A DNA stretch of 64,000 nt from Copromyces sp. CBS 386.78. Taxonomy: Eukaryota > Ascomycota > Sordariomycetes > Sordariales > Sordariaceae. Every line of letters starts with the position of its first letter. The first letter of the stretch is position 1. The notes beneath the pieces were generated by a model that made no database searches, had not been told where the DNA came from, and saw only the letters and a program-made list of their open reading frames with translations. Location: positions 1 to 64,000 of the forward strand of contig MU839086.1 in the NCBI GenBank assembly GCA_030685235.1. Reading direction: 5' to 3'. The position numbers and the translations under genes were made by a program. Below are positions 1 through 12,900 of the stretch, piece by piece.

Positions 1-93
1 ATAAAAATAAAAATAAAAATAAAAATAAAAATAAAAATAAAAATAAAAATAAAAATAAAAATAAAAATAAAAATAAAAATAAAAATAAAAATA
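1..93. repeat. (AAAAAT)n microsatellite, about 15 units
   Basis: The window opens with an essentially perfect six-base repeat of the form ATAAAA, ending at the unique sequence AATAGATC. It continues off the left edge, so its full length is unknown. Such a tract may be the A-rich 3' tail of a LINE-type element lying to the left, but nothing in the window proves this. Confidence 0.95.
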
Positions 94-103
94 ATAGATC
101 TGG

Positions 104-145
104 ATTTCCGGCTAGAGGTCCGCACGGACCTCTAGTAAGGAAATA
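104..145. repeat. Near-perfect GC-rich palindrome next to the truncated MULE
   Basis: The core at 112-135 is two perfect 11-base arms (CTAGAGGTCCG and its complement) separated by CA. The symmetry extends with mismatches to ATTTCC on the left and GGAAAT on the right. It is GC-rich inside otherwise RIP-mutated AT-rich DNA, which is expected of a short sequence unique enough to escape RIP. It could be a transposon terminus or a Helitron-like 3' hairpin, but no partner end is visible. Confidence 0.7.
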
Positions 146-204
146 ATTTCGATTTTAAAAAGATTAAATTAATAAGTATTTTAGAAGATGGGCGTTTCAC
201 TGCC

Positions 205-236
205 TCCCTTGGGCATATCCAGCTCCGCCCAAGGGA
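205..236. repeat. Perfect 10-bp inverted repeat with 12-base loop
   Basis: The arms TCCCTTGGGC and GCCCAAGGGA enclose a 12-base loop. The hairpin lies just outside the point, near 247, where homology to the complete MULE copy stops. It may therefore belong to whatever sequence truncated that element. No function can be assigned from sequence alone. Confidence 0.7.
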
Positions 237-246
237 AGACTATTTT

Positions 247-2565
247 ATTTAATACGTAAAATTTACTTTTCGGTTTCGTTTTCAATATTACATTTTATAT
301 TATCGACGAAAGTAAAGTTTTATATAACGGTAATAATAATAATACTACTCCTTATATTAAAATAATAATTAATATACAGTAAATTATATAGGGGATAATA
401 TAATTAATTATAAGATTTACTATTAATAATATAATTTTTTAATATATAATTTACTAATTCAATTAGCAATATAGTACAATAGCTAAAATTTAGTCTTTCG
501 TTAATATAATAAATAGCTTACTCCTCTTTTACCGCTATATAAATATTTTTTAAATATATAATAATTATAGTCTACTATATGAAATAATTATAAAACTTCT
601 CCTATATAGTATTAAAAATATTAACTATATATATATAATATACGTACTTCCAAATAATATAAAAACTAGACCGAAAGTACTCTACGGTATTAGGTAACAA
701 TTCCAAATAATCCGTACTATCTACTAAATAATTAAAACTATTAATTATACTTTAATCTTCTTCATTAAAATCTTTTAAATTCGTTGCATTATTAGGTTAC
801 GCTAGCGTAAGCTAGGCCGATATTAATACCGAAATTTCTTACTATATTTTACTTATATTATAATAATATAAGCATTAGTAACCTAGGCGGCGACCTTTCT
901 ATCCTACTTACACTTAATATTCAACACCACATTCTTATTAATATAAAAAATATAAAATTAGGATTCTACTTAGGGATAAATTCGTTTAACAGCTAATTTT
1001 ATCGCTATATTATAATCTGTAATAATAATTCGTAATTTCTTAATGGCGATACTTTTACAACGAGCGTTAACCTAATCTATAAGCTAATTAAAACCTTCTT
1101 ATCGTTCGTTATTAACTAATCCGAAACCGTAGCTAAAAGTATAGCTAACCCCTATTATACTAATAATTTAAAAGAAGGCCAGGCCTTTATTATTAATTTT
1201 ATACATATTATCGTACATTTAAACCTAAGGATTTTCCTTCTATATTTATTCTCCCTAAAGATTATTCTAAAAGAAGGCAGTTAATTTCGTTTTAGCAATA
1301 TTTTACTAATTAATTATAAAATAGACCCCCTTCTCTATAAATAGCTTTATAGTAAATTAAAAAGGGGTATAACTAACTTATATAGTCTTTTTAAATTTAT
1401 AACGAAGGTTAATAAATTGCCGATTAATAAACGCGTTTTTAAACTTTAGAAACCTTTTCTCCAATTCGATCTTAATCTTATAATTAAATATACCGGGTCG
1501 GTTAATATAAGTAATAATAAATACTTTATATTAAATTTTAAATACCGAATAGATAAATAGTTTTTTATTAGGCGGATAATTATAAAATTCGTAACCTTTA
1601 TATAGTTTAAAAGTCTACCGTTTATCGTTATATTTTAATACTTTAGTATACCCCTACTAAGAGCATCCCTATTTAATAATTGAAATAGTACGAAAATAAT
1701 AATTTGGCTTATAAACCGGGCTAGTAGTATAAACGAATTCGATTCTAGTATAATCGCTATATTCTTTTATAATATTATTCGATCGACCCTTAATTATAGT
1801 ATAATTAAATTCCTATCCCTACCGTTTAACGGCCGCTATAAAATTATTAAAAATATTATACTAATTATTAAATACAAGGTAATCGCTATACTTATAGTAT
1901 TAAAGTGTAAAAATATCTTCTTCGTCGTTATTATTATTAATTTCTATAGGTTATACTAAAGTAAGTTCGCTAGAGAGTTCGCTAGGGGTATAGGACTCGC
2001 TAAATTCGATTAGGGTATCGCCTATTAAAAGTCTTAAATTAGAGTCGATAAGAGTAAAATCGATTATTTAACTAGGGAGGGCGCTATAATTGCGTACGCC
2101 CGTCGGTTAAGTCGTTATATCGGCTATCTACGTTATAATTAATTAAGGAAACCTATAAAAAAAATAATAGATTATTTCTTACCGTTAATAAATATTAATA
2201 ATTTATTTATTTAATAATATTTCGTAATACGCGATATAGTAGATTAATTTCTTATAAATAGGGGTAATAATATAAGAAGTTTAATAGAAGAAGCAATACG
2301 ATACGATAATACAAATCGCTAAGTATAATAATTACGAAATCTAGCCTATATAGGGGTTTAAATGTATAATAAACTATAATCTAGGGGTTTAGCGGGCGCA
2401 GTACAATTTATTAACGCTAAGAATAAGAGCTATAGAAATTTAGAATAGATGCGAACGATATAATTAGTTCAAAAATTTTGGGGTATATTAGCGTATACTT
2501 AGCGCGCGGGATAGGTGGGATAACGGTACCGGAAGACTTTCATAACGGTACGAAAAGACATTCTC
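247..2565 (-). mobile_element. RIP-mutated MULE DNA transposon, copy A, truncated
   Basis: Read on the minus strand from 2565, this copy starts with the same terminal sequence as copy B (GAGAATGTCTTTTCG...) and follows it collinearly for about 2.3 kb. The homology includes the transposase block at about 1127-1210. It stops near 247, so the far end of the element (about 1.2 kb in copy B) is missing. Both strands carry C-to-T and G-to-A changes typical of RIP and no reading frame survives. The orientation is opposite to copy B, giving an inverted pair 3.9 kb apart. Confidence 0.85.
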
Positions 2566-5500
2566 TTAAATTAATATCCGGAATAATATCGCTAACTAAT
2601 TATTCGTAAGTCCTCGTCCGTTTTTTAATCTTAGAAATATACTTAATAACGTAATTAAATATAGCATTTATACTAGTACATAGCTATACATTAATATTAG
2701 CTATCTATTCTAATATAATAGTTGAATTATATTAATTAAGAATAATATTATTACGCTTCGTATTAAAGAGCTAAAACCTAGGATTAATATAAGTAATTAA
2801 AATAAAATTATTATATAGTTTCCGAGGGAAATAAAAACGATAAACTTTACATTCTAACTTTAGAAGATTAAAATCTAGAATCTAACGGTCGTTTAAGAGG
2901 GTTCGAATTTAATATCAAATTCGAAAATAATATATATTATTACAAATATACCTCTATTTACAATTAATTATATCTATTAATTCTTAGAAAGTAAGTTTAA
3001 TATTATAATATAGTTTATTCAAAATATTTGTATAATCGATATAATTACGTAGAATTAAAATAAGGATTAAGGGAGGTATAGCCGGACTATAAACCGGAAC
3101 TAAACTCGGAATTTAAGCTAAAGCTTCTTAATTTCCCGGCGGAGTATTATCTTTAATATTATCTTCGGCCGGATCTTCGGCTTAAACCTCCTAATTTTCT
3201 AGCGGGGTATTGGCATTCTTATTTTAGAGACGGGCACTAGGAGGGGGTCCTTTTAAGTCTTTATCTAGGCTAAAATAAACCTCTTCTAACTATTTAATAC
3301 GGTAAAATATTAGATTATATACCATAATATAATAACCCTATATTTTAGCAAATTCTCGTTAAACTACTGGATTACGAAGATTGGGGGTATTAATATCATC
3401 CACCTAGTAAATACTATAAATATAACCGGTTCTTCGAACTTAAAACTCTAACCGTTACTAATAGTCGTTAAATTTAAACTTTAGGATTAAATAATATTCT
3501 AAGAAAAGTTTAAATCTCTTTTAAAAGTAATAAGTAGCAATATAAAGGTTATTAAAAATATTTCTTTTCGAAATCGTATAACGGTTAACATTATTAAATA
3601 CCAATTACCTATTATAATTAAGTATATATTTTACTAAATTATCCTAATAATAATTAACGGTACTATATATTATAAATATAGCCGGTATACTTAAGAAATT
3701 AATATATAATAATAAATTTCTAAATTTCTAAATCTAGAATGCCCTAGTACTACGAAGGGTTTTAATAAATCGAATAATAAAATTAAATAAAATAATAAAT
3801 TCTTTATTACGTATTTTGAAGTAATTTTTAAACTAATTTAAATTAGCGAAGGTTTCGATATTGAATTTAGGATAATTAATATAATATATACTTTTACTAT
3901 TAACCTAACCACGTATAATAGAATTGAAGGTAATATAGCGAAATCTTTTATACTAAGTAAATTGGCTATTATACTATTTTATTATATACCGAACCTATTC
4001 TTCGAATTTTATAGCTCTTATTCTAAGATTGAGGAATTTAGCCCGGTTATAAGGAAATAATATTAGGAATACCCAAAATATAATAAGCTAATTACGGCGA
4101 AATTCGTTAATAAGTTAATTTTAAAGGGGTCTTTATTCGATATAAATACGGGGCGCTAATATAAATTAACTAGGAATTAGAGCAAGAATTTAAATAACCG
4201 AAGCTTAATTACCGGTTTAACTACTAGCTTAACTTTTGGGAGCTTAATTTCCGGGAGTTTAACTTCTAGAATTCGGAACCGGAGCTGGAGCTAGAGCCGG
4301 AGCCGGAATTAGAATTTGACCGGCTAGTTAATTATCCGGTAAATCTACAACCCGTACTAAGGTAAAATAAGGATCCGCTTCTTAAATTCTTCGAAGTTAT
4401 ATTTTCAATTAATTAATATCGTTTATTAATCCCCTTATAAGATTTAGGGCCGCATTAACCTCGATTTTATTAATTTCTTTAAAGATTTCCCGTAATTATA
4501 TTTTATTTACTTTATTTAAATTTTTAATATTAATATTATTAATTAGTATAATAATAATATTATCGAAGATATTTCCATCTTCTAATAATTAATTAAAACG
4601 TTCTTTAATAATTTCGATATCGGTATAGCTAGGGTAATTTTATTTGAAGAACTGTAATTATATTTTAATATATCGCCGGTTAACTTTAAAGTCCCTACGA
4701 ATACGGCTAACGATATACTCTTAATTTTAAACGTTTTGTAGTTTAATTAAAACGATATCAATTTCTTAGGGAAGTTTAGGAAGTTGACGATAAATATAGG
4801 AAATATCGCGAAGGAAACTAATATAATAACCTTTATATTTACATTATATATTACTATAGGTATAAATATTTATTAATAATAATATTAGTAAGGGAATTAT
4901 ATTAAAAGGGAAGGGGAAGGAGGAAGGAAAACTTATTATAAAAGATATAAACCCTTAAAATAAATATTTCTTTAATAAGATAAAGTTTTAATAATTAAAA
5001 TACTAAATTATTCTCGTCGAAAGTACTAAAATCTATATCGTTCTTAATACTATAAAGGAAAGGATTATTAAATTATAAGTTAGTATTTATACAACGATAT
5101 CGATTATATATACTTTTACAATTAACTATTATATTAAATTACTTTTCCTTATACCTTTCGTAATACTATTGCTATATAATATTAAATTTTTTATAAAAGG
5201 CAAAATTATATTAATAATCCAATTTAGGAATAGTTTTAGTAATTATATTGCCGTTAAAGGTAGGATTCCAATTAAATTCGATATTTCCTAAGCTAGGGAA
5301 TCGAATACTAGGGGTACGTTTTCGTAATTATTTTAGAAGTTTAATACTGGGTAAATAACCTCTTCTTAGTATTTAAAGTTATAATTATAGTTTAAGGGTT
5401 TCGAAGGTACTATATTCTTTAACGTAATTATCGATATTAAAGGTAGTATTTAAACTATTATAGGGGGTGTCGAACGGGTTCTTCATTCGAAGAAGGCGGA

Positions 5501-6443
5501 TAAGATTTAAAATACCGAAATTATTATTGTCGTTAAAATTATAAATATATTAGTCTTTATTTTTAATAAAATCCTCTTCGTTAATTAATTCCTAATATAG
5601 CCTACAATAATTATATTCAACGTTATACCTATTAAAGAAATTTCCCTTAGGATATTTTCGCTTATAGTAAATATAAACCTTTAATTCGTTATAAATATCA
5701 TAATTAGGAATATTATAAATATATATAACGTAAAATCCTATAATAGGATCACGGTCAATTAAGTAGCGAGTTTAATAATATATTAAGTAAATAAAGTACG
5801 GTATATCGTTATCGTTGGGATTAGGATTTTAACCGATAATATTAAAAATATTAAAATTATTACCTTAGCTAAGATTTTATTATAAGTAATTAGGGTATAT
5901 ATTTATCTCCTTATAAAATAAATTAATAAATTTTTTATAAGGCTATTCTTAATAATAACGTATATAGAGTTTACTTTAATACCAAATATTAGTATTAAAG
6001 ATAGAAATACAAATAATATAATAGAGTAAACTATTTAAGCGGCGGTTTCGAAGGTATTTAAAAAGGCTATATACTTTATAACGAAATAGTTGAACTAGTT
6101 GAAACTAAGATAAATTTATAACCGTCTCTTACAAATTAGAATATTAGCGTACAATAAAGGTTACTAAAAAAGGTATTAGCGAAATACCTTCTTCTTTTTT
6201 ACGCTTTCGCTATTGGTAATTTCGCTCAATTTCTTTAAATTCGGCTCGTACTCTAACGGTTTTTTCGTTATCCTATTAAAATCGAATATTAGCAATTGAA
6301 TATTATTATATTAAAAAATAATAATTAAATTTAAGAATTTTTACTCCGATATAAAAAATTAAAGGCGGTTAATATAAATTATATAACCTTATCCTTAATT
6401 TATTAGAATTTAAATTTATATATTTTAAACTAGTAAATTTTAA
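2566..6443. other. Unassigned RIP-mutated AT-rich DNA between MULE copies A and B
   Basis: This stretch is AT-rich, poor in CpA/TpG and full of stops in all frames. It has a few GC-richer islands (3070-3250, 4190-4330, 5460-5520). The island at 4190-4320 contains short degenerate repeats around CCGG and GAGCTTAA. A possible coding relic lies on the minus strand near 5530-5830 and is listed separately. I see no LTRs, no terminal inverted repeats and no recognisable reverse transcriptase or transposase here. Confidence 0.6.
5530..5830 (-). pseudogene. RIP-killed coding relic of unknown identity
   Basis: One minus-strand frame here reads like protein: it contains DRDPIIGFYVIYIYN, then KVYIYYKRKYPKGNFFNRYN, then ELINEEDFIKNKD. 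It is broken only by TAG codons of the sort RIP makes from Gln or Trp codons. Charged and aromatic residues are evenly spread, unlike the neighbouring frames. I do not recognise the family. It could be part of a transposon protein or a captured host gene. Confidence 0.4.
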
Positions 6444-9400
6444 GAGAATGTCTTTTCGCACCGTCATAAAAGTCTTCCGGCACCGTCACCCCACCTATCC
6501 CGCGCGCTAAGCATACGCTAATACACCCCAAAATTTTTAAGCTAATTATATCGCTCGCATCCATTCTAAGTCTCTATAGCTCCTATTCTTAGCGTTAGTA
6601 AACCGTACCACGCCCGCCAAGCCCCTAGATTATAGTCTATTATATATTCAAACCCCTATATAAATTAGATTTCGTAATCGTTATATTTAGCGATTTATAT
6701 TATTATATTATATTGCTTCCTTTATTAAACCTCTTATATTATTACCCCTATCTATAAGAAATCAATCTATTATATTGCGCATTACAAAATATTATTAAAT
6801 AAATAAACTACTAATATTTATTAATAATAAAAAATAATTTATTATTTTTTCTATAAGTTTCCTTAATTAATTGTAATGTAAATAATTAATATAACGACTT
6901 AGCCGACGGGCGTATACGATTGTAGTACCCCCTCTAATTAAATAATCGATTTTACTTTTATCGACCCTAATTTAAAACTTTTAATAAATAATACCCTAAT
7001 TGAGCCTAGCGAATCCTATACCCCTAACGAATTCTCTAACGAACCTATTTTAATACAACCTATAAAAATCGATAACGATAATAATAAAGAGGATACCCTT
7101 ACCCCTTAATACCATAAGTATAATAATTACCTTATATTCAATAATTAATATAATACTTTTAATAACTTTATAATGGCCGTTAAACGGTAGGGATAAGAAT
7201 TTAATTATATTATAAATAAAGGTCGATCGAATAATATTATAAAAGAATATAGTAATTATATTAGAGTCGAACTTATTTATATTATTAGCCCGGTTCGCAA
7301 ATTAAATTATTATTTTCGTACTACCTCAATTACTAAATAGGGATACTCTTAGTAGGGGTATATTAAAGTATTAAAGTATAATAATAAATAGTAAACTTTT
7401 AAATTACGTAAAGGTTACGAATTTTATAATTATCCGCCTAATAAAAAGCTATTTATCTATTTGGTATTTAAAGCTTAATATAAGGCATTTATCGCTACCT
7501 ATATTAATTAACCCGGCATACCTAATTGTAAGATTAAAATCGAATTGGAAAAGAAGTTTGAAAAATTTAAGAACACGTTTATTAATCGGTAATTTATTAA
7601 CTTTTATTATAAATTTAAAAAAACTATATAAGCTAATTATACCCCTTTCTAACTTACTATAAAATTGTTTATAGAAAAGGGGGTTTACTTTATAATTAAT
7701 TAGTAAAATACTATTAAAACGAAGTTAACCGCCTTCTTCTAGAATAATTTTTAGGGAGAGTAAATATAAAAGAAAAATCCTTAGGTCTAAATATATAATA
7801 ATACGTATAAAATTAATAATAAAGGCCTGGCCTTCTTCTAGATTATTGGTATAATAGGGGTTGGCTATACTTTTAATTGCGGTTTCGGGCTAGTTAATAA
7901 CGAGCGATAAGAGGGTTTTAATTAATTTATAAACTAGGTTAACGCTTATTATAAAGGTATTACCGTTAAGAAACTACGAATTACTATTACGGATTACAAT
8001 ACAATAATAAAATCAACTATTAAGCGAGTTTATCCCTAAGTAGAGTCCCAGCTCTATATTTTTTATATTAATAAGAATATAATATTAAATATTAAGCGTA
8101 AATAGGATAAAAAGGTCGCTACCCAAATTACTAATACTTATACCGCTATAATACAAGTACAAATACAATAAAAAATTTTAATATTAATATCGGCCCAACC
8201 TACGCCAATTTAACCTAATAATATAACGAATTTAGAAGATTTTAACGAAGAAAATTAAAGCGTAATTAATAACTTTAACCGCCTAGTAAATAGTATAGAT
8301 TATTTAGAACCGTTACTTAATACTATAGAGTATTCTCAATCTAATCTTTATACTATTTAGAAGCACGTATATTACGCGTATATAATTAACGACTTTAATA
8401 CCATATAGGAAAAGCTCTATAATTACTTTACGTAATAAACTATAATTATTACGTATTTAAAAAATACTTATATAACGGTAAAAGAAGAGTAGGCTACTTA
8501 TTATATTAATGAAAAACTAAATTTTAATTATCGTACTATATCGCCAATTAAATTAGCGAACCGTACGCTAAAGAATTATATTATTAATAGTAAATCCTAT
8601 AATTAATTATATTATCCCCTATATAATTTACTATATATTAATTATTATTTTAATATAAAGAATAGCACCGTTATTACTACCGTTATATAAAGTTTTACCC
8701 TCGTCGATAATATAAAATGTAATATTGAAAACGAAACCGAAAAATAAATTTTACGTACTAAATATAAATATTTCGCCCAATTATAAACGAAGGAGGCCTA
8801 TAAAAAAGTATATTAGAAAGCCTTCGATAAAGTTATATATTAATATTGTATTACACTCGATATAGTTCTTACGGCGGCTAAATTAAACCCTAATAAATTA
8901 GAGCTATATATTAGCAAATTTATAATATAATATAATTTACCTTACTCGTATACTATATTCGAATCCCTTTTTAACTAAAATTAATTATTCGTATTTAATA
9001 AATTTAATTATTACCCCTTCTAGTAATTTACTAAATTATTAAATAACGAAAATTAATACTTAAAATATTAAGAATTTAATAAAATTATAAAGTTTAAAGG
9101 TCGCCCCCGCTATAATACCCCCTTCGGCTTAGAATTTCGTACTCTCTAATTAATTATACTAATTAATATTTAAATTCCTCCTCCCTTTATAACGCTAATT
9201 TAATTCTAAGTGGCGGTATTATAATTTCGAAGAAAGCTTCGTTTATAATTTAACCGGGGATAATAGCCTAGGGTAAATTAGAACCCTATAATTTCAATAT
9301 AAATCGCCCCTTCCATCTAATAAAATATATTTAATTAAGAAAGCGTTAATTTAAATAAAGAAGATAGAGCCGACCGCCTAACTACTATATAAGTTAGACG

Positions 9401-9976
9401 AAGCCGCCTTCGTAGTAATATATAGAAGGGTAAAGGAAAAAGAGAAGAGAGAGGAAATAAATTTATATAGGGTAAAGGAAGTACGTAGGGCATATAATAC
9501 AATATACGTATAATTAATATACAAAACTAATAAGGGAGGGAGATTTTAGAATTCTCGCTAGCGGTCTAAAATATTTAATTATATAATAAAATTAAATAAA
9601 TTATTATTATATAAATTAATATAAATTAAATATAATTGATTAATCGTTTAATTAAACGATGTACGACCGTATAATATACGACCGTACTGCTAAGTACGAT
9701 ATAAAATATGCTATAAAATAGCCAATCTAGGTGTATATTTGGGTATATATTTAAGTAGGCTAGGTACGTAATATTTTATAAAAGAATATAATGCCTAGAT
9801 TTCTAGTGTAAAATTTATAAAAGAATATAATTGCGATATAGAATATAGACTACGATCTGGATACGAGCGATTTAATTAGCTCAAAAATTTTGGGGTATAT
9901 TAGCGCGCGGGAAGGATGTAAGTGGGTAGGGTGACGGTGCCGGAAGACTTTTATAACGGTGCGAAAAGACATTCTC
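6444..9976 (+). mobile_element. Complete RIP-mutated MULE (Mutator-like) transposon, copy B
   Basis: The element spans 3,533 bp. Its left end starts GAGAATGTCTTTTCGCACC and its right end is the reverse complement of that. The similarity extends about 110-120 bp inward, through a CAAAATTTTTGAGC-like block, as long terminal inverted repeats. It is flanked by identical 8-bp AATTTTAA (6436-6443 and 9977-9984), the probable target-site duplication. The internal plus-strand frame encodes a MULE transposase (separate entry). The whole element is heavily RIP-mutated, so it cannot be autonomous. MULEs are a known fungal DNA transposon class (the Hop group); assignment to a named family needs a database search. 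Confidence 0.88.
7820..8120 (+). pseudogene. MULE transposase core, RIP-inactivated
   Basis: One plus-strand frame reads LAFF*IIGIIGVGYTFNC..., then GFGLVNNER*EGFN, then ITITDYNTIIKSTIKR and SQLYIFYINKN. With the stops read as former Gln/Trp and some Tyr as former His/Cys, this matches the MULE transposase region: the hydrophobic T/FN block, the NE.EEGFNW block, the TD-D catalytic strand and the L(C)IFH(I)-KN block. Six in-frame stops lie in this span, all TAA or TAG, exactly as RIP of CAA, CAG and TGG would give. Copy A carries the same block in reverse. The ends of the original gene are not resolved. Confidence 0.85.
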
Positions 9977-12900
9977 AATTTTAAATTATTAGGCTAGAAT
10001 TTATTAGGCTGAAGGTTAAACTTCTTATATAAGCTATATAACCGGCAATCGAATAACCTATTTATTAATAGGGCGTTATTTAACCTCCTTCTAAATACGC
10101 TAAATAGTATTACAATCTTATTAAAATTCATTTTCAATTTTTTTTCCTATTTATCGTTTAAATTATTAATTAAATCGTTAATTTTAGGAATATTAGAATT
10201 AATATTACTTTTACCGTTTAAAAAAAATTATAATTGCTATTATCCTTAACCGGCTTATTATACTAGTTGTCGTACTAATTATTAAACTTATTATTATCGC
10301 CTTCGTACCTTAAATTTATTTCGGGTTATTATATATAACTTAAATATTCCTATTTCCTATTATTAACCTTATACTACCTCTAACTCTTAAGTAGAAATAT
10401 CGACTTCTTCGCTATCGAAACGTTATTAGCGGGGATCGAAACGTAGGAAAGCCGGACCTTAAAATGCCGGGTGTAGTAGCACCGGAGTTTGGAAGGCCGG
10501 AATTTAAAATAACGGAGCCTAAAATACCGGGATTTAAGGTTAGAATACCGGGGTTTAAAGGGGTTAAACGGCGGCGGTATCGCGAAATTCTTATGGGATT
10601 AATACCCGGGGGGTATATCCCGGTCTAACGCAACCTTTTTCTAATAAAAATAGTAAAGCATCGGTAAGGAATCTTTTACTACTAATAATTATTAATATAA
10701 TATTAGAAGTAAGTAATTTAATAAATAATTGTATTTTATATTTCAAAGTCTTCTACTTTTAAACGTCGGTCTAAAAAGATAATATTAGTTATTTAAAATA
10801 ATAATTAGTTAACTAATTAAGTAATATATTTAAATTGTACCTATAACCCCCCGCGGCCTAAATTTTAACCCTCGAGGGTACTATTCACCTGTAAGTAGTA
10901 GAATAATGTAATATATTAGGATTCCATATAAGATTTACACTTTTAAAGAATTTACTATTAAGTAAACAATATTAGTTAGTTAGCTAGCTAGCTAATTAAA
11001 AGGGAGGGTATATTAGAAAGGAAATATAGAAAAGAAATAGGATTTACAGCTTTTTAACGATAAATATCGTATATTACTATATATTTATTAAGAATTCTCT
11101 TACTAATAAATATTTCTACTAATTCAATTTTATTATATAACCGACACTTTCGAATTTACTTTTAATCTTAGTTCTACTATTAATCTTAGCTCTACCCTTA
11201 ATTGCTAGGAGGCGACTATTAATTAGAATCCATTTTAATTAATTAATTATCTAACCGAATAACCGAAATCTAATTAATTAAATATAGGACCGAGTCGCAA
11301 TACTCTAATTAATAAATAGAAATAATAAAAGCCAAAAAGCTAAAAAAAAAATAGGATAATAATATCGCTCTTCCAACTTTAACTAAATAGCCTACGTATT
11401 GTAGATTAAGTGCTTTATACTAATATATTAATATTAATATCTTTGTCCGGCTATTTTAGAAAAAAAAAAATATTAATAAAAGAATTAGCAAATAGTATAA
11501 GGCGACGGAGTCAACCAACCTTTAGTTACTAATTTAAATAAGTGGCTATTCTTTAAAGTAGGATTCTAACTATCTAACACAATTAATATCGATATTAAAA
11601 GGATATTAACCAAAAAAGGTATACGTTAGATTCCTATTCCAAATTCTAATTGTAAGCGGGAATATCTTTTTTCTCGCTACAATAGCTATCTAATATGATA
11701 TAGTGCCGCGGGTTTGCGTTAATAGGATTAAAAACGCCGATTAATATAGATATTAATTAAGGATTAATAACAATATTGACCAAGAATAGTAATAATATTA
11801 ACTAAAATTGGTAACGATATTAGTACGATCGTTAGCTTCGTCGTTCGTCGCCTATGCAAAAGAAAAGAAAAGAAGTTAATAAATTAAAAAAATTAGAGGA
11901 AACTAAAGGGGTACGAATAATATATAATAAAGGACTAACCCGAAGGTATAATTACCCAAAATCCAAATGCTAATCTTAATTACCTCCAGATTTTCAATCT
12001 ACTAAAAAAATTTAAAAATTAAAATAAATTAATTCTAAAAGCGAAATATAATAAGGAAAAAAAGTTTAAGATAGGAGAAGGGGGGAGAGGGGGGTTCTTA
12101 TACCTTTTTAAGAGGGAGCTAATAAGTACTAGAAATTTCCTAACGGTCTAGTTACCAAAGAAATTCTAAGTAGGTTTAGGGGTAATAATGTAATTATTGT
12201 CGTAATTATAATTATTTATTTATTATAAATAATAATATTAGTATTAAAGGAGAAAGGATAAAAGCGGTAGTAAAAAGTAGTAAAGGTAATTATAATTGCT
12301 TTATAAATATAGAAAAATAAAAAGTAGTAATAATATTCTTAGGGTAGTAATTGTATACCTTCTTCAATATATGAACGCAAAGTAATACGTACACCTCGGC
12401 AAAACCCGACCAAATAACGGCGTAATTGTTTAAAGATTTAAAATTAATAAATTTTAAAAATTTAAAATAATTTCTAGTATTACAATAAAAATATAATAAT
12501 AAAAGAAATAATATTATTAGTATTAGTATTTATATTAATTAAATTAAAAGATAGAAAGTATAAAAAGTATTTATATAACGTTTTATCGGCTTATTGGCGT
12601 TAATTAATTACCGCGAAAGGAAGTTGCTAATAAACTGGGATAGTAAATTGCTAGGAAAGCTAAAATTCCGGCAACGCGCAAGGGATCTAGGTACGTAAAT
12701 CGAATTACGGGACTATAGTCGCAAATATTTTACGTAACTATAGTTGTAAATATTATATATAAAAACAACGTTAGCAATAGAATTATAACCGCATTTTAAA
12801 GTATATTTTCGTATAAAACGGAATATATAATAAGATAATTACAATGCGTACAATAGTAAATTTTTAATATAGAGGATTATTATTATTATTGAATAATATT

